Notes: a model not told the origin generated them from the letters alone. 64,000 nucleotides of DNA from an uncultured Bacteroidaceae bacterium (GCA_934394435.1 CAKRRN010000002.1:99458-163457); one strand, 5' to 3'; counted from the stretch's first letter, positions 19,157 to 27,997 are shown. Numbers and translations are program-made.

Positions 19157-22100
19157 TTACTTGCTGGTATTCTCTTCCTTCTTACGCATTGTCAGGTAAG
19201 CAGTGGGAGCAGCTACAAAGATAGAAGAGAGAGTACCAAAGATGACACCCAGAATCATTGCAAAGGCAAAACTGCGGATGCTGGCTCCACCTAAGCAGAA
19301 GATAACTGCCAACACGATGAATGTTGAAACAGAGGTGTTGATGGTTCTGTTCAAGGTGTTGTTCAGTGAGGTGTTGAACAGTTCCTTGTGATCATGGTTG
19401 GGATAGAGGCCCAGATACTCACGTATACGATCGAATACCACCACCTTATCGTTGATTGAGTAACCAATGGCTGTCAGCACGGCACCGATGAAGGTTTGGT
19501 CAATCTCAAGTGAGAATGGCATCCAACCCCAGCAGATGGAGTACATACCAAGAATCAGCAGAGTGTCCACGGTAAGTGCTGTGATAGAACCTACAGAGAA
19601 TGCTACGTTGCGGAAACGAACCAGAATGTAGACGAAGATGGCAGCCAAAGCCAAAATCACACTGACAATGGCACCGTATGTGATGTCTTCTGCCACAGAG
19701 GGACCTACCTTCTGGCTACTGATGATTGAGCCACCAGCACGCTCATCGCGATTGATGAAGTTTTCCAATGTAAGGTCATCTGCCAAGAGTTTACCATCCT
19801 TGAGCACATTGAAGAGTTTTGATTCGATCTCATGGTCAACATCCACACCGTCTTCATTGATACGGTAGTTGGTTGAGATACGAATGGTCTTGCCATCTGT
19901 ACCTAATGCAATGGCACTGGTATTGCTTTCGGGGAATGCCTCAGTGAGCAATGTACGTACGGTTTCTGGAGCTACCTGCTTCTCAAATAGCACTACGAAG
20001 TTACGACCACCCGTAAAGTCGATACTCTTGCTGAAGCCTCTGGTGAACATGAATCCAAGGCTTATGATTGTCAGAATTCCGAAGATGGTGAAACTCTTCT
20101 TGTAAGCACTCATGATTCTGAAGTTCGGGTTCTGGAAAGATATCTTGTTGCCGATAGCAGTCTGGAACGTCAGATTCTTCCACTTGTCACGATCCATCAT
20201 TTCTGAGTAGAGCACACGTGTCAAGAACACTGCTGTGAAGAAACTTACGCAGATACCGATAAACAGTGTGGTAGCAAAGCCGCGGATAGGTCCTGTGCCG
20301 AAGTTGTAAAGGATGACAGCTGTAATCAAACTGGTCAAGTTAGAGTCGAAGATGGCGCTGAAAGCATTTTGGTAACCTGCCTCAAGAGCCTCGCGTACTT
20401 TTTTACCAGCACGAAGTTCTTCCTTAGTACGTTCGTAGATAAGCACGTTGGCGTCCACAGCCATACCCAAGGTCAGTACCATACCTGCGATTCCGCTCAT
20501 CGTCAATGCAGCTTGGAAGCTGGTCAGAATGCCCACGGTAAAGAACAGGTTCAGAATCAAAGCCATATTGGCAACCATACCAGGAATCATGCCGTACATG
20601 ACCACCATGTAAATCATCAAGATGACAAAGGCGATGACACAACTCCAGATACCCTGCTGGATAGACTCTGCACCTAATGAGGGACCTACAATTTCCTCAC
20701 TCACGATTTTTGCAGGTGCAGGCATCTTGCCAGACTTCAATACGTTGGCAAGGTCACGGGTTTCCTCTGCGGTGAATGAACCAGATATCTCTGAGCTACC
20801 ACCGGTAATCTCGCTCTGTACGGTGGGTGCACTATATACATTGTCGTCAAGAACAATGGCAACGCTACGCTTCAGATTTGCCTTGGTGAGGGCAGCCCAA
20901 CGGCGTGCTCCATCCACATTCATCTTCATGCTCACACAAGGACGTCCGTGTTGGTCGTAAGTATCGCTAGCGTCTGTAACAACATCACCTTCGAGAGGTG
21001 CACGTCCGTTGCGCTCTGTCACCTTAATAGCATAAAGCTCATAGATATTAGCATTGGCACCTTCGCCAATACCCTTTACACCCCATTTCAGACGAAGGTC
21101 AGAAGGAAGAACTTCCTTGGCTTCTGGGCTCTCTATCAGTGCAGTAATTGCATCCATATCGCGCTTTGAAGCGTAACCTACCACGCATCCGTATGCTCCC
21201 TGAGCCAACTGAAGGCGGCTCAGCAGAGGATGCTGCTTATGTGCCTTCTCTATATCTGCGGCAGAGAGTGTGGTGTTTGATTTTTCTTCCTTATCGCTAC
21301 CAACTACAGCAGCCAAGTCTCCCTTAGCAGTTTTAGCTGTATCTTCGTTAGCCTTTGCAACGGCAGCCGTGGTGTCTGTCTCAGCTGTCTCTGTTGCTGC
21401 TTGAATGGTATCTGCCTTTGTCTCTTCTTTCTTTTCTCCGCTCTGAACAGCAGCCAGTTTGCTGTCTAAAGTTACCAAGAAAGGAGTTACTTCTGTGGTG
21501 TTGTATGTCTCCCAAAACTCCAGGTTGGCACTTCCTTGCAGCAGTTTGCGTACACGCTCAGGCTCTTTCACACCAGGCATCTCTACCATGATACGACCTT
21601 CCTGACCTTCCAAAGCTTGGATATTGGGCTGTACCACACCGAAGCGGTCGATACGAGTACGAAGCACGTTGTAAGAGTTGTCAATAGCACTCTTCACCTC
21701 CGCACGGAGCACGCGCTCCACCTCTTTGTCGCTACTCTTGGTGGTCACTTTGTCACGCAACTGCTGTGTGGCAAAGAGTTCTGCCAAAGACTTCTCTGGA
21801 GCGAGAGCCTTGTAGTCCTTAACAAATAAGGTGATGAAGTCACTTTGGCTGTTAGCCGCTTCCTGAGTTGCCTGCTCTACAGCTTTGCGGAATGTCTCGT
21901 CAGTCTCTTCCTTGTGGTCGGCCAGAGCCTTTACCACGTCTGGAACACTTACTTCGAGGATCACATTCATACCGCCCTTTAGGTCAAGTCCAAGACCAAT
22001 GCCCATCTCACGGCATTCTTTTAGTGTCCATACATGACAATACACTTTGTTGTTGAGCACAGAGTCGAGATAGTGGTTCGCAGCCTCCTCACCTTCTGTT

Positions 22101-22219
22101 TGTGCAATCTTCTCTGCTTGACCCTCATAATGGCTGGTTGCCACAGAGAAACTCAGGTAGAAGATGCAGACAAGGGTAAGCAGAAGTGCGAAAACCTTTA
22201 CAAATCCTTTGTTTTGCAT
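19157..22219 (-). CDS. secDF: Protein translocase subunit SecDF (fused)
   Basis: Inner-membrane RND-type partner of SecYEG that uses the proton gradient to help pull exported proteins out. 1,020 residues: SecD half with the signature LGLDLKGGMNVILEV near residue 75, a charged low-complexity insert at about 265-320 (many E, K, T), the second periplasmic part, the TM block with FTVGILTSFQAALTMSGIAGMVLTLGMAVDANVLIYER, then the SecF half with FTRGFSKSIDFTGGR and AIGYSINDKVVVFDRIRE. The fusion is normal for this phylum. Single-gene unit with a promoter box at 22281-22288 and its own terminator. Confidence 0.98.
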   Translation of the reverse strand: MQNKGFVKVFALLLTLVCIFYLSFSVATSHYEGQAEKIAQTEGEEAANHYLDSVLNNKVYCHVWTLKECREMGIGLGLDLKGGMNVILEVSVPDVVKALADHKEETDETFRKAVEQATQEAANSQSDFITLFVKDYKALAPEKSLAELFATQQLRDKVTTKSSDKEVERVLRAEVKSAIDNSYNVLRTRIDRFGVVQPNIQALEGQEGRIMVEMPGVKEPERVRKLLQGSANLEFWETYNTTEVTPFLVTLDSKLAAVQSGEKKEETKADTIQAATETAETDTTAAVAKANEDTAKTAKGDLAAVVGSDKEEKSNTTLSAADIEKAHKQHPLLSRLQLAQGAYGCVVGYASKRDMDAITALIESPEAKEVLPSDLRLKWGVKGIGEGANANIYELYAIKVTERNGRAPLEGDVVTDASDTYDQHGRPCVSMKMNVDGARRWAALTKANLKRSVAIVLDDNVYSAPTVQSEITGGSSEISGSFTAEETRDLANVLKSGKMPAPAKIVSEEIVGPSLGAESIQQGIWSCVIAFVILMIYMVVMYGMIPGMVANMALILNLFFTVGILTSFQAALTMSGIAGMVLTLGMAVDANVLIYERTKEELRAGKKVREALEAGYQNAFSAIFDSNLTSLITAVILYNFGTGPIRGFATTLFIGICVSFFTAVFLTRVLYSEMMDRDKWKNLTFQTAIGNKISFQNPNFRIMSAYKKSFTIFGILTIISLGFMFTRGFSKSIDFTGGRNFVVLFEKQVAPETVRTLLTEAFPESNTSAIALGTDGKTIRISTNYRINEDGVDVDHEIESKLFNVLKDGKLLADDLTLENFINRDERAGGSIISSQKVGPSVAEDITYGAIVSVILALAAIFVYILVRFRNVAFSVGSITALTVDTLLILGMYSICWGWMPFSLEIDQTFIGAVLTAIGYSINDKVVVFDRIREYLGLYPNHDHKELFNTSLNNTLNRTINTSVSTFIVLAVIFCLGGASIRSFAFAMILGVIFGTLSSIFVAAPTAYLTMRKKEENTSK

Positions 22220-22280
22220 TTTTAGTTTTATTTATTGTTTTTTATTTTGTCGTTTGTATTTTATAACACACGCTATTGCG

Positions 22281-22288
22281 CAAAGGTA
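22281..22288 (-). promoter_or_regulatory. -7 box of secDF
   Basis: TACCTTTG on the minus strand, 62 bases before the secDF start; fits TAnnTTTG. No convincing -33 TTTG. Confidence 0.55.
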
Positions 22289-22342
22289 CATATTTTTTTG
22301 TGACTTACTGCAACAGCATGGAAATTTCTGCTTAAAAGTGCT

Positions 22343-23413
22343 TCATTCTCGCTTCCTTTCAAGGTATGAGACGATGGGATAGTGGTCGGAAAGGTATATA
22401 CTCTGGTCGACAAAGGTGTGTCTACTTACCCAATGAGACGAAAAGAAAATGTGGTCGATGCGCACAAAGAATTCATCTTGATTGAAAGAAAAGCCAAATC
22501 CCAGCCCACTTTGCCTGTAGGCTGAGTTAAGAACATCCGAAAGCCGTCTGTAAGTATAAGAGATAGGGGTATCGTTAAAGTCACCACATACAATCATCGG
22601 GCATTGAGAATGGCTTAGTACCACTTCACAAAGTGTGTCTACTTGTAGTCCACGCAAACTGGCGGCTTTGGACAGTTTGCGAAGCAGACTTCTGCCCTCG
22701 TGCCTTACAATATCTCTATTGGGACTGTGTAGCATTTCTCTGTAGTCGCTCTTTTCTTCGCTGGAGAGTCGGTTACTCTCCAGATGGTTGCATACGATCA
22801 GGATGCTGTCTTCCTCGGATAAAGCCCAGCATGCGAAACTGTTGTTGCCAACCGTTTCATAATGGAATTCGATATCAGACTTGGCAAGAGGAAATCGGCT
22901 AAGTACATAAGTTCCTTTTTCACCCATATAATGAAAACCAGCCTCTTGCATGTCTTTTTTTGCTTCATCCGTATCAAACCAAAAAGAACTAACCTCCTGT
23001 ACGCAGACAATGTCGGGTTTCATCTGCTTTAAATAAGTCCAAAAGGAGTCGCGTCCAGCCGCATCTTCCACTCCCCCCGCATTGTAAGAAATAATGCATA
23101 AGACACTGTCATTAGGCTTTCCCTCTTGGTTTATCGGGCAATAATCCAATATAAAACTGCTTACGACCAGTAGCCCTCCTAAGGGAAGCCAAATCATATG
23201 GGCTTTGTAAAGAAGCCACAGCAACACAAAGATGAGGTCTACGCAAAGGAATACGGGAAAAAGAAGTCCCAATAGAGACAGTCGCGGATACTCGTTTGGT
23301 GGTAGGTATGTACTGAGCACACACGTCCACAGAAGCAAGACCGTAAGTAGATTAGCTCCTAAAAGAATGCCTGTCAGAATACGTTCACACGCTTGCGATC
23401 GATTTTGAGACAT
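22343..23413 (-). CDS. Endonuclease/exonuclease/phosphatase (EEP) family membrane protein
   Basis: 356 residues from the ATG at 23411-23413; the frame extends to a TTG at 23449. Three hydrophobic segments in the first 100 residues anchor the protein. The rest is an EEP domain: ISYNAGG opening, DIVCVQEVSS with the metal-binding glutamate, ICGDFNDTP, and the C-terminal RIDHIFFS and SDHYPIV motifs. All key residues of a metal-dependent phosphoesterase are present. Substrate (nucleic acid, phospholipid or sugar phosphate) is unknown. It follows the rhomboid gene closely, on the same strand. Confidence 0.9.
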   Translation of the reverse strand: MSQNRSQACERILTGILLGANLLTVLLLWTCVLSTYLPPNEYPRLSLLGLLFPVFLCVDLIFVLLWLLYKAHMIWLPLGGLLVVSSFILDYCPINQEGKPNDSVLCIISYNAGGVEDAAGRDSFWTYLKQMKPDIVCVQEVSSFWFDTDEAKKDMQEAGFHYMGEKGTYVLSRFPLAKSDIEFHYETVGNNSFACWALSEEDSILIVCNHLESNRLSSEEKSDYREMLHSPNRDIVRHEGRSLLRKLSKAASLRGLQVDTLCEVVLSHSQCPMIVCGDFNDTPISYTYRRLSDVLNSAYRQSGLGFGFSFNQDEFFVRIDHIFFSSHWVSRHTFVDQSIYLSDHYPIVSYLERKRE

Positions 23414-23462
23414 AAAGCAACAAGTTTCGTGTTTTGTCTTATGATTCAAGGAGTATTACAAA

Positions 23463-24407
23463 TTACTGCCGATGGTTAGAGATATCAAACAGACGTTTTT
23501 TTTCACTCTCTGTCAGAGAGGAATATCCTCCCTTGCGTATCTTGTCTAAGATGCGGTCCATTTCCTCGTCCTCCTGTCGTTTGGATTCTCTATAGTCCAT
23601 ATCCTGTCCGAACTTACCGCCTCTTGCAGCCTTCATGCGTGGTTTACTCATACGTTTTTTTATCGAAGAGAACCATTCGTTTATGCCGCTCGAACCACGA
23701 TCATAATGGCTGTCATTATCGTACCAATTGTTTCTGCGTCTGCTATTTCCACCTCCGTTTTTCCAGTAAAGAAGGAGCAGGAAACCAAAAAGCATTCCAC
23801 CCAGATGTGCGAAATGAGCCACACCATCACCTGATGCACTTAGTCCAGAGAAAAGCTCTATGGCCGCGTAACCCACAACAAAGTATTTTGCTTTGATAGG
23901 GATTGGCAATGGAAAGATAAAGATACGATTCTCTGGAAAAGTCATGCCAAAAGCCAACAGTATGCCGTATACAGCTCCAGAGGCTCCTACCGTGGTCCAT
24001 AGGTTCAAGTATTCGCTTACGGAAAGCAAACCGCCAGACAGACGTATTTGCTCTATATTCCCTAGTCCCATGTAGAAATATTCTATTAGCTGTACTGCCT
24101 CTTGCGTGAAGGCAGCTCCCAAACCACATGTTAGATAATACAGCAAGAATCGTTGCGATCCCATAGAATTTTCTACCGCACATCCAAACATCCATACGGC
24201 AAACATATTAAAGAATATATGTGCCAAGCTTGCGTGCATAAACATGTAGGTAAATACCTGGTAGAAGCGGAAATGGGAAGCAAGTAGAAAATGTAGACCC
24301 AAAACATCATCGAGGTCAATGCCGTAGAGTCCAGCCACGTATCGGCCTAGAAAGAACAAAACATTGATGATAAGCAGGTTCTTTGTAACTGGTGGCATGT
24401 AATTCAT
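23463..24407 (-). CDS. Rhomboid family intramembrane serine protease
   Basis: 314 residues with about six membrane segments. The catalytic serine motif GASGAVYGILLAFG and the later AHFAHLGGMLFGFLLL with the catalytic histidine are both present, as is the HASLAHIFFNMFAVWMFG stretch in the second segment. A hydrophilic C-terminal tail of about 90 residues, rich in basic and acidic residues, ends in SSLTESEKKRLFDISNH, a pattern frequent in Bacteroidetes rhomboids. Cleaves transmembrane substrates; targets unknown. First gene of a pair with the EEP protein. Confidence 0.95.
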   Translation of the reverse strand: MNYMPPVTKNLLIINVLFFLGRYVAGLYGIDLDDVLGLHFLLASHFRFYQVFTYMFMHASLAHIFFNMFAVWMFGCAVENSMGSQRFLLYYLTCGLGAAFTQEAVQLIEYFYMGLGNIEQIRLSGGLLSVSEYLNLWTTVGASGAVYGILLAFGMTFPENRIFIFPLPIPIKAKYFVVGYAAIELFSGLSASGDGVAHFAHLGGMLFGFLLLLYWKNGGGNSRRRNNWYDNDSHYDRGSSGINEWFSSIKKRMSKPRMKAARGGKFGQDMDYRESKRQEDEEMDRILDKIRKGGYSSLTESEKKRLFDISNHRQ

Positions 24408-24437
24408 AATCTTTCTGCTAAATTGTTATTTTGAGTG

Positions 24438-24445
24438 CAAAGGTA
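24438..24445 (-). promoter_or_regulatory. -7 box of the rhomboid/EEP pair
   Basis: TACCTTTG on the minus strand, 31 bases before the rhomboid start. Confidence 0.55.
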
Positions 24446-24529
24446 TAACATTTATACCGTAAATAGTCCAATCAGACATCGCTTCGGGAAAATACTGGAG
24501 GCATAACTATCAATTTTCTTAAAAAACAC

Positions 24530-24560
24530 TTGGTCAAAAAGCCAACATTGCATATATTTG
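24530..24560 (+). promoter_or_regulatory. Promoter of the HU gene
   Basis: TATATTTG (24553-24560) with TTGG (24530-24533) 19 bases upstream, close to the TTTG-N19-TAnnTTTG consensus; leader about 45 nt. Confidence 0.65.
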
Positions 24561-24608
24561 CCATCATTAAGATTTGAATTTATTTATAAACTATCAATTA
24601 ACATCACT

Positions 24609-24872
24609 ATGAACAAGACAGAATTGATAAACAAAGTGGCTGAGACTTCTGGTCTGAGTAAGGTTGATGCCAAAAAGGCAGTGGAAGCAACCCTCAATGC
24701 TATTGCCACAGCAGTCAAGAGCGAGGATAAAGTGGCCTTGATAGGTTTTGGCACTTTCTCCGTTTCAACGCGTGCGGCTCATCAGGGTGTGAATCCTGCT
24801 ACTGGTGCAGCAATCACTATTCCTGAGAAGAAGGTGATTAAGTTCAAGGCAGGTGCAGATCTGGCTATCTAA
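24609..24872 (+). CDS. HU-family DNA-binding protein
   Basis: Small nucleoid protein that bends DNA as a dimer. 87 residues from the ATG at 24609 (MNKTELINKVAET); the frame upstream contains the promoter. It shows the full family pattern: GLSKVDAKKAVEATLNAI helices, GFGTFSVSTRAAHQGVNPATGAAITIPEKKVIKFKAG for the beta arm and its base. Single gene, facing away from the rhomboid gene and directly upstream of the repeat island at 24972-25606. Confidence 0.96.
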   Translation: MNKTELINKVAETSGLSKVDAKKAVEATLNAIATAVKSEDKVALIGFGTFSVSTRAAHQGVNPATGAAITIPEKKVIKFKAGADLAI

Positions 24873-24971
24873 GCCAGAATCATAAAAAACTTCAATCAGA
24901 AGAATATAAAAGAGAAAGATGCGTCTTCTTTTCTTTCTGTAGAAACAGAGATAAGGAGGCGCATCTTCGGC

Positions 24972-25415
24972 TCACCCGATAAAACAGGAGGATTATAGTA
25001 TTCACCATGTTCAAGTAATATAGTCTTCAATAGCCAACGAAGACGACTTCAATAGCCAGCGAAGACGGCTTCAATAGCCAACGAAGACGACTTCAATAGC
25101 CAACGAAGACGTATTACTTTTTAGAGTGACTTTTTATTGATTTCCGTAGATACATTTTCTCTCTGTATAAACAGTAAAAATGTAGACACACTATCCATCT
25201 CTTATGAAAACGATAATAGTGGACCACAATAGGCCTTTTCTTTTTTCCTAACTGGGAAAATATTTTTCTCCAACTAAGAAAATAAATTGAGCCGTTTCGT
25301 ATAGACCTTATTATTATATCCTTTGTACAGATTGTACAGACAAGCAAGCTGGCTTATAAGTGCTGGTTGTGCCTGTGGATTTACCTCCGAAACTCCCCCT
25401 GGTTTATCGGGTGAA
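24972..25415. repeat. Modular intergenic repeat, site II, with inverted ends
   Basis: The 909-base gap 24873-25781 has no convincing gene. TCACCCGATAAA (24972-24983) and its exact reverse complement TTTATCGGGTGA (25403-25414) bound a 443-base segment. Inside are a 22-bp tandem array (25026-25113), a degraded AT-rich palindromic part (25248-25280), and ACAAGCAAGCTGGCTTA (25340-25356), which lies exactly 46 bases before the right-end motif, as at site I. A TTTAACCCCAATCGGTC motif (about 25427-25443) and a second 22-bp array follow. The bounded structure looks like a MITE-type non-autonomous element; no transposase was seen. Confidence 0.7.
25026..25113 (+). repeat. 22-bp direct tandem repeat, four copies
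   Basis: Four consecutive 22-base units beginning TTCAATAGCCAACGAAGACG at 25026, 25048, 25070 and 25092; the second unit differs at a few positions. The period is not a multiple of three, so it is not a coding repeat. Confidence 0.92.
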
Positions 25416-25513
25416 CCGCATCTTCTTTAACCCCAATCGGTCATTAGACTGAAACAAAGATGGCTCAACGATTTTTGCCGACAGAGATATTTCTTTCGAG
25501 CACCTATATTTAG

Positions 25514-25606
25514 GTATCATAAGATACTTTGTAAAGTATCATAAGATACTTGTCAATGTATCCTAAGATACTTGGCCATGTATCCTAAGATACTTTGAGA
25601 AGTATC
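25514..25606. repeat. 22-bp palindromic tandem repeat, four units and a partial
   Basis: GTATC starts at 25514, 25536, 25558, 25580 and 25602, exactly 22 bases apart. Each unit holds the near-palindrome GTATCCTAAGATAC (or GTATCATAAGATAC). A related array with the same period is at 60522-60582. Confidence 0.92.
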
Positions 25607-25781
25607 TTTACATCGTGGAAACCGTATTTTCTGGCCATCTGCTTTGCTTTTTCTTTCATTTCCTTTGGAGTTTTATAAATAGTTTGTAACTTTGCGGTGC
25701 AGATAGGAAGTTTTCAAAGTGTAGAGACCTTAGACTGTAGTTCTTAGGAAACGCTGCTTTGATGCCTTCCTGTTTGCCGTT

Positions 25782-26249
25782 TTATTTCGCGTGGTGTGTT
25801 ATGTGTGAGAGGATTGATGGGCTGTCGGATATGGAATGGATGACGCTCTCTCCGTTTTGACTTTTGCGGACTATTATCCAGGATGTGGTTTCTCCTATTT
25901 TCGTCTCAAACAAGTGCATCTCAACGCGCGCATCATGCTTGTCGCGCCCCCATCCAATGTATGTGGCTTTTTCTATCAGTTGTGGCAGCCTAAGTAGTGC
26001 CTCGTTCTTTGCTGCATATTCCGTGAATGGCTGGTTTATCCACTCGTTTATTTTCCCACCACTGATAGTGATGGGCTTATCAAAATTCGCATGACGCATT
26101 TCCATGCCTCTTAGCAAATCCTTTGCTTTCCTCTCTATCTCTTTTCTGCGTAATTTTTCTTCGGATGAAAGTGGCGTACCATTCGCACTTTCTGTCGCTT
26201 TCTTCTCAACATTCTTCGCCCACCACGCATTCTGCTCAGCGGTCATCAT
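25782..26249 (-). CDS. Phage/effector-associated protein, LPD3- or PBECR-like domain
   Basis: 155 residues, no signal peptide. The first 60 residues are charged and helical (SSEEKLRRKEIERKAKDLL). Residues about 58-150 carry ITISGGKINEWINQPF, then LLRLPQLIEKATYIGW, a strand region with HLFETKIGETTSWIIVRKSQNGESVIHSIS. This order (K-I-x-E, a helix ending in A-x-Y, then paired strands) resembles the large polyvalent-protein domain 3 / phage barnase-EndoU-ColicinE5/D-RelE-like nuclease group found in phage head-associated and mobile-element effectors. The ATG overlaps the stop of the preceding toxin-like gene by four bases (ATGA), so the two were one operon. Exact family uncertain. Confidence 0.55.
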   Translation of the reverse strand: MMTAEQNAWWAKNVEKKATESANGTPLSSEEKLRRKEIERKAKDLLRGMEMRHANFDKPITISGGKINEWINQPFTEYAAKNEALLRLPQLIEKATYIGWGRDKHDARVEMHLFETKIGETTSWIIVRKSQNGESVIHSISDSPSILSHITHHAK

Positions 26250-26734
26250 TGGGGCAGTTCCAGCTGCTCCAGCCTTTTAACGACACCTTTCACTATAAAC
26301 GAATTAGGCTGAAGCGTGTCAACACGGTAGGCTCTTATGCCTTTCTTGAGGTCAAATACGACCTTATTGTTACGCATTATCCACGGAAGTATATTCTTGG
26401 CCTCAAGTCCTGTTTGCGGGTCATAGAAACGCCTTGCGCCATCCTTGAAGGTTTCCATGGTAATGATATGTCCTATATCCTTACCTTGCCATGACCAGGA
26501 CAAATGATAACGTCCTGCTTCTGAGGTCTGACGCATAAAATCGTGCAACACATCATTTGCGGATGTATATGTTGTGCGCACCGCTCCTCGTCGGTCCACC
26601 GTTCGTTTCTTTACCTCTTGCTTGCAAATGATAGGCTTTGGAATATTTCCGTCTGCGTCAAGCCAGGCCGCGCGTGTATTGTGGCTTACTAAGAGGCAAA
26701 AGAGAAAACTATTAAACCCAGATTGAAGCGTCTT
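26246..26734 (-). pseudogene. 5'-truncated papain-fold toxin (Tox-PL-like) remnant
   Basis: An open frame runs from after a TGA at 26735-26737 to the stop at 26246 without an ATG; the only standard start is a GTG at 26597-26599 that would begin inside the domain. The translated segment contains YHLSWSWQGKDIGHIITMET followed by RRFYDPQTG, the His and Asp/Gln blocks of papain-fold toxins of the glutamine-deamidase type often fused to phage MuF and polymorphic toxin proteins. The catalytic cysteine block that should precede is not clearly present. I read it as the C-terminal piece of a larger effector that lost its N-terminus at a junction just beyond the anSME gene. If the GTG is used, the product is 117 residues. 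Confidence 0.55.
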
Positions 26735-26764
26735 TCATTTTGTTCTTGATTTCCTCAATCTGGA

Positions 26765-27979
26765 TTACCTAAAGAAGTGTCGCATGACACCGTCTGCTGT
26801 TCGTCCAGCCAGCAATTCATTTCGCATGTAGTCCATATAAGGGGCAACATGTTGGAAAAACATTGAATATCCTGCGCAAAGATAATTCAAGCCAGGCTCC
26901 CCATCTGCGGTATAGGAAAAACGTAAACGCGGACACTCACCATGACAGGCCTTTAACCATATACAGCATCGACATTGCTTAGGAAGGCTTTCTCGTTTGA
27001 GTCTGCTGAAAGCATCTTGTCGAACCCCGTATGCCATTTGGGGAAGTCCCTCATGTAAGAGATTGCCCAAACGATATTCAGGAAAGACAAAGTGGTCGCA
27101 AGGATAGAGGTCACCATTATGTTCCATCGCCATTGCATGCCCACATTCTTCGGCATACGCACACACTCCTGGTGTGACACCCATCCATCCTGCTAAAGTG
27201 GCATCAAAAATTTGCACAAACATCTTGCCGACATCATTACGTACCCACTCGTCAAACACGCCGCAGAGAAACGTTCCCCATTCTGCAGGGTGAACACTAT
27301 AAGGAGCCACCGCACATCCTTCCTCTCCCATAGAAGCCAGATGACGCCCATCAGAATATTGCTTCAGACGCTCTACGACAGGTGTGAACTGTAGGAATTG
27401 ACATCCCAGGGTATCACGGAAGAACTGATAGAAGTCTTGTGGAGAGTGGACGTTTGCTTGATTTATAGTTGCCATTGCATTCCATTCCACCCCATATTCA
27501 TTCAGCATACGGATACTTTGCATCACACGTTCCCAGGTGCCTCTCCCTGTGGCATCTTTTCTGTAAGCGTCGTGCATCTCCTGCGTACCGTCAATGCTTA
27601 TGCCTACAAGCCAATGCTCATCAGCAAGAAAGCGGCACCACTCTGGTGTTAGCAGCAGACCGTTTGTCTGTAAACAGTTGCTGACTCTACGTCCTCTTCC
27701 ATAATATTTCTGCAGACGTAACGCACGCTTATAAAAGTCGAGAGACCGTAGTAAGGGCTCGCCTCCATGCCAAGTGAAGAGAATATCTGGAGACTGCTGG
27801 GTCTCTATGTACTGACGTACAAAGGCTTCAAGTACCTCGTAAGACATCTCTGACCGCTTGGTAGAAAAGAGGTGCTGTTTTTCTGTGTAATAGCAATATT
27901 GGCAACGGATATTACAGAGCGGTCCTGCCGCTTTGGCCATTACATACAGTGGACGCGCATAGGGATAGATGTCCGACAT
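26765..27979 (-). CDS. Anaerobic sulfatase-maturating enzyme (radical SAM)
   Basis: 404 residues. Converts the active-site Cys or Ser of sulfatases to formylglycine in the cytoplasm. The radical SAM cluster motif CNIRCQYC is at residues 22-29 (C-x3-C-x2-C). SPASM cysteines for two auxiliary clusters are visible in the segments from CAYAEECGHAMAMEHNGDLYPCDHF and PKQCRCCIWLKACHGECPR. It starts 19 bases after the LolC/E-like gene. No sulfatase gene is in the window, so its clients are elsewhere. Confidence 0.93.
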   Translation of the reverse strand: MSDIYPYARPLYVMAKAAGPLCNIRCQYCYYTEKQHLFSTKRSEMSYEVLEAFVRQYIETQQSPDILFTWHGGEPLLRSLDFYKRALRLQKYYGRGRRVSNCLQTNGLLLTPEWCRFLADEHWLVGISIDGTQEMHDAYRKDATGRGTWERVMQSIRMLNEYGVEWNAMATINQANVHSPQDFYQFFRDTLGCQFLQFTPVVERLKQYSDGRHLASMGEEGCAVAPYSVHPAEWGTFLCGVFDEWVRNDVGKMFVQIFDATLAGWMGVTPGVCAYAEECGHAMAMEHNGDLYPCDHFVFPEYRLGNLLHEGLPQMAYGVRQDAFSRLKRESLPKQCRCCIWLKACHGECPRLRFSYTADGEPGLNYLCAGYSMFFQHVAPYMDYMRNELLAGRTADGVMRHFFR

Positions 27980-27997
27980 AAGGGAAAATGACTAAAG

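Noticed and set aside
25026..25606. CRISPR array
   Set aside because: The units are contiguous 22-base tandem repeats without unique spacers, and no cas gene is nearby.
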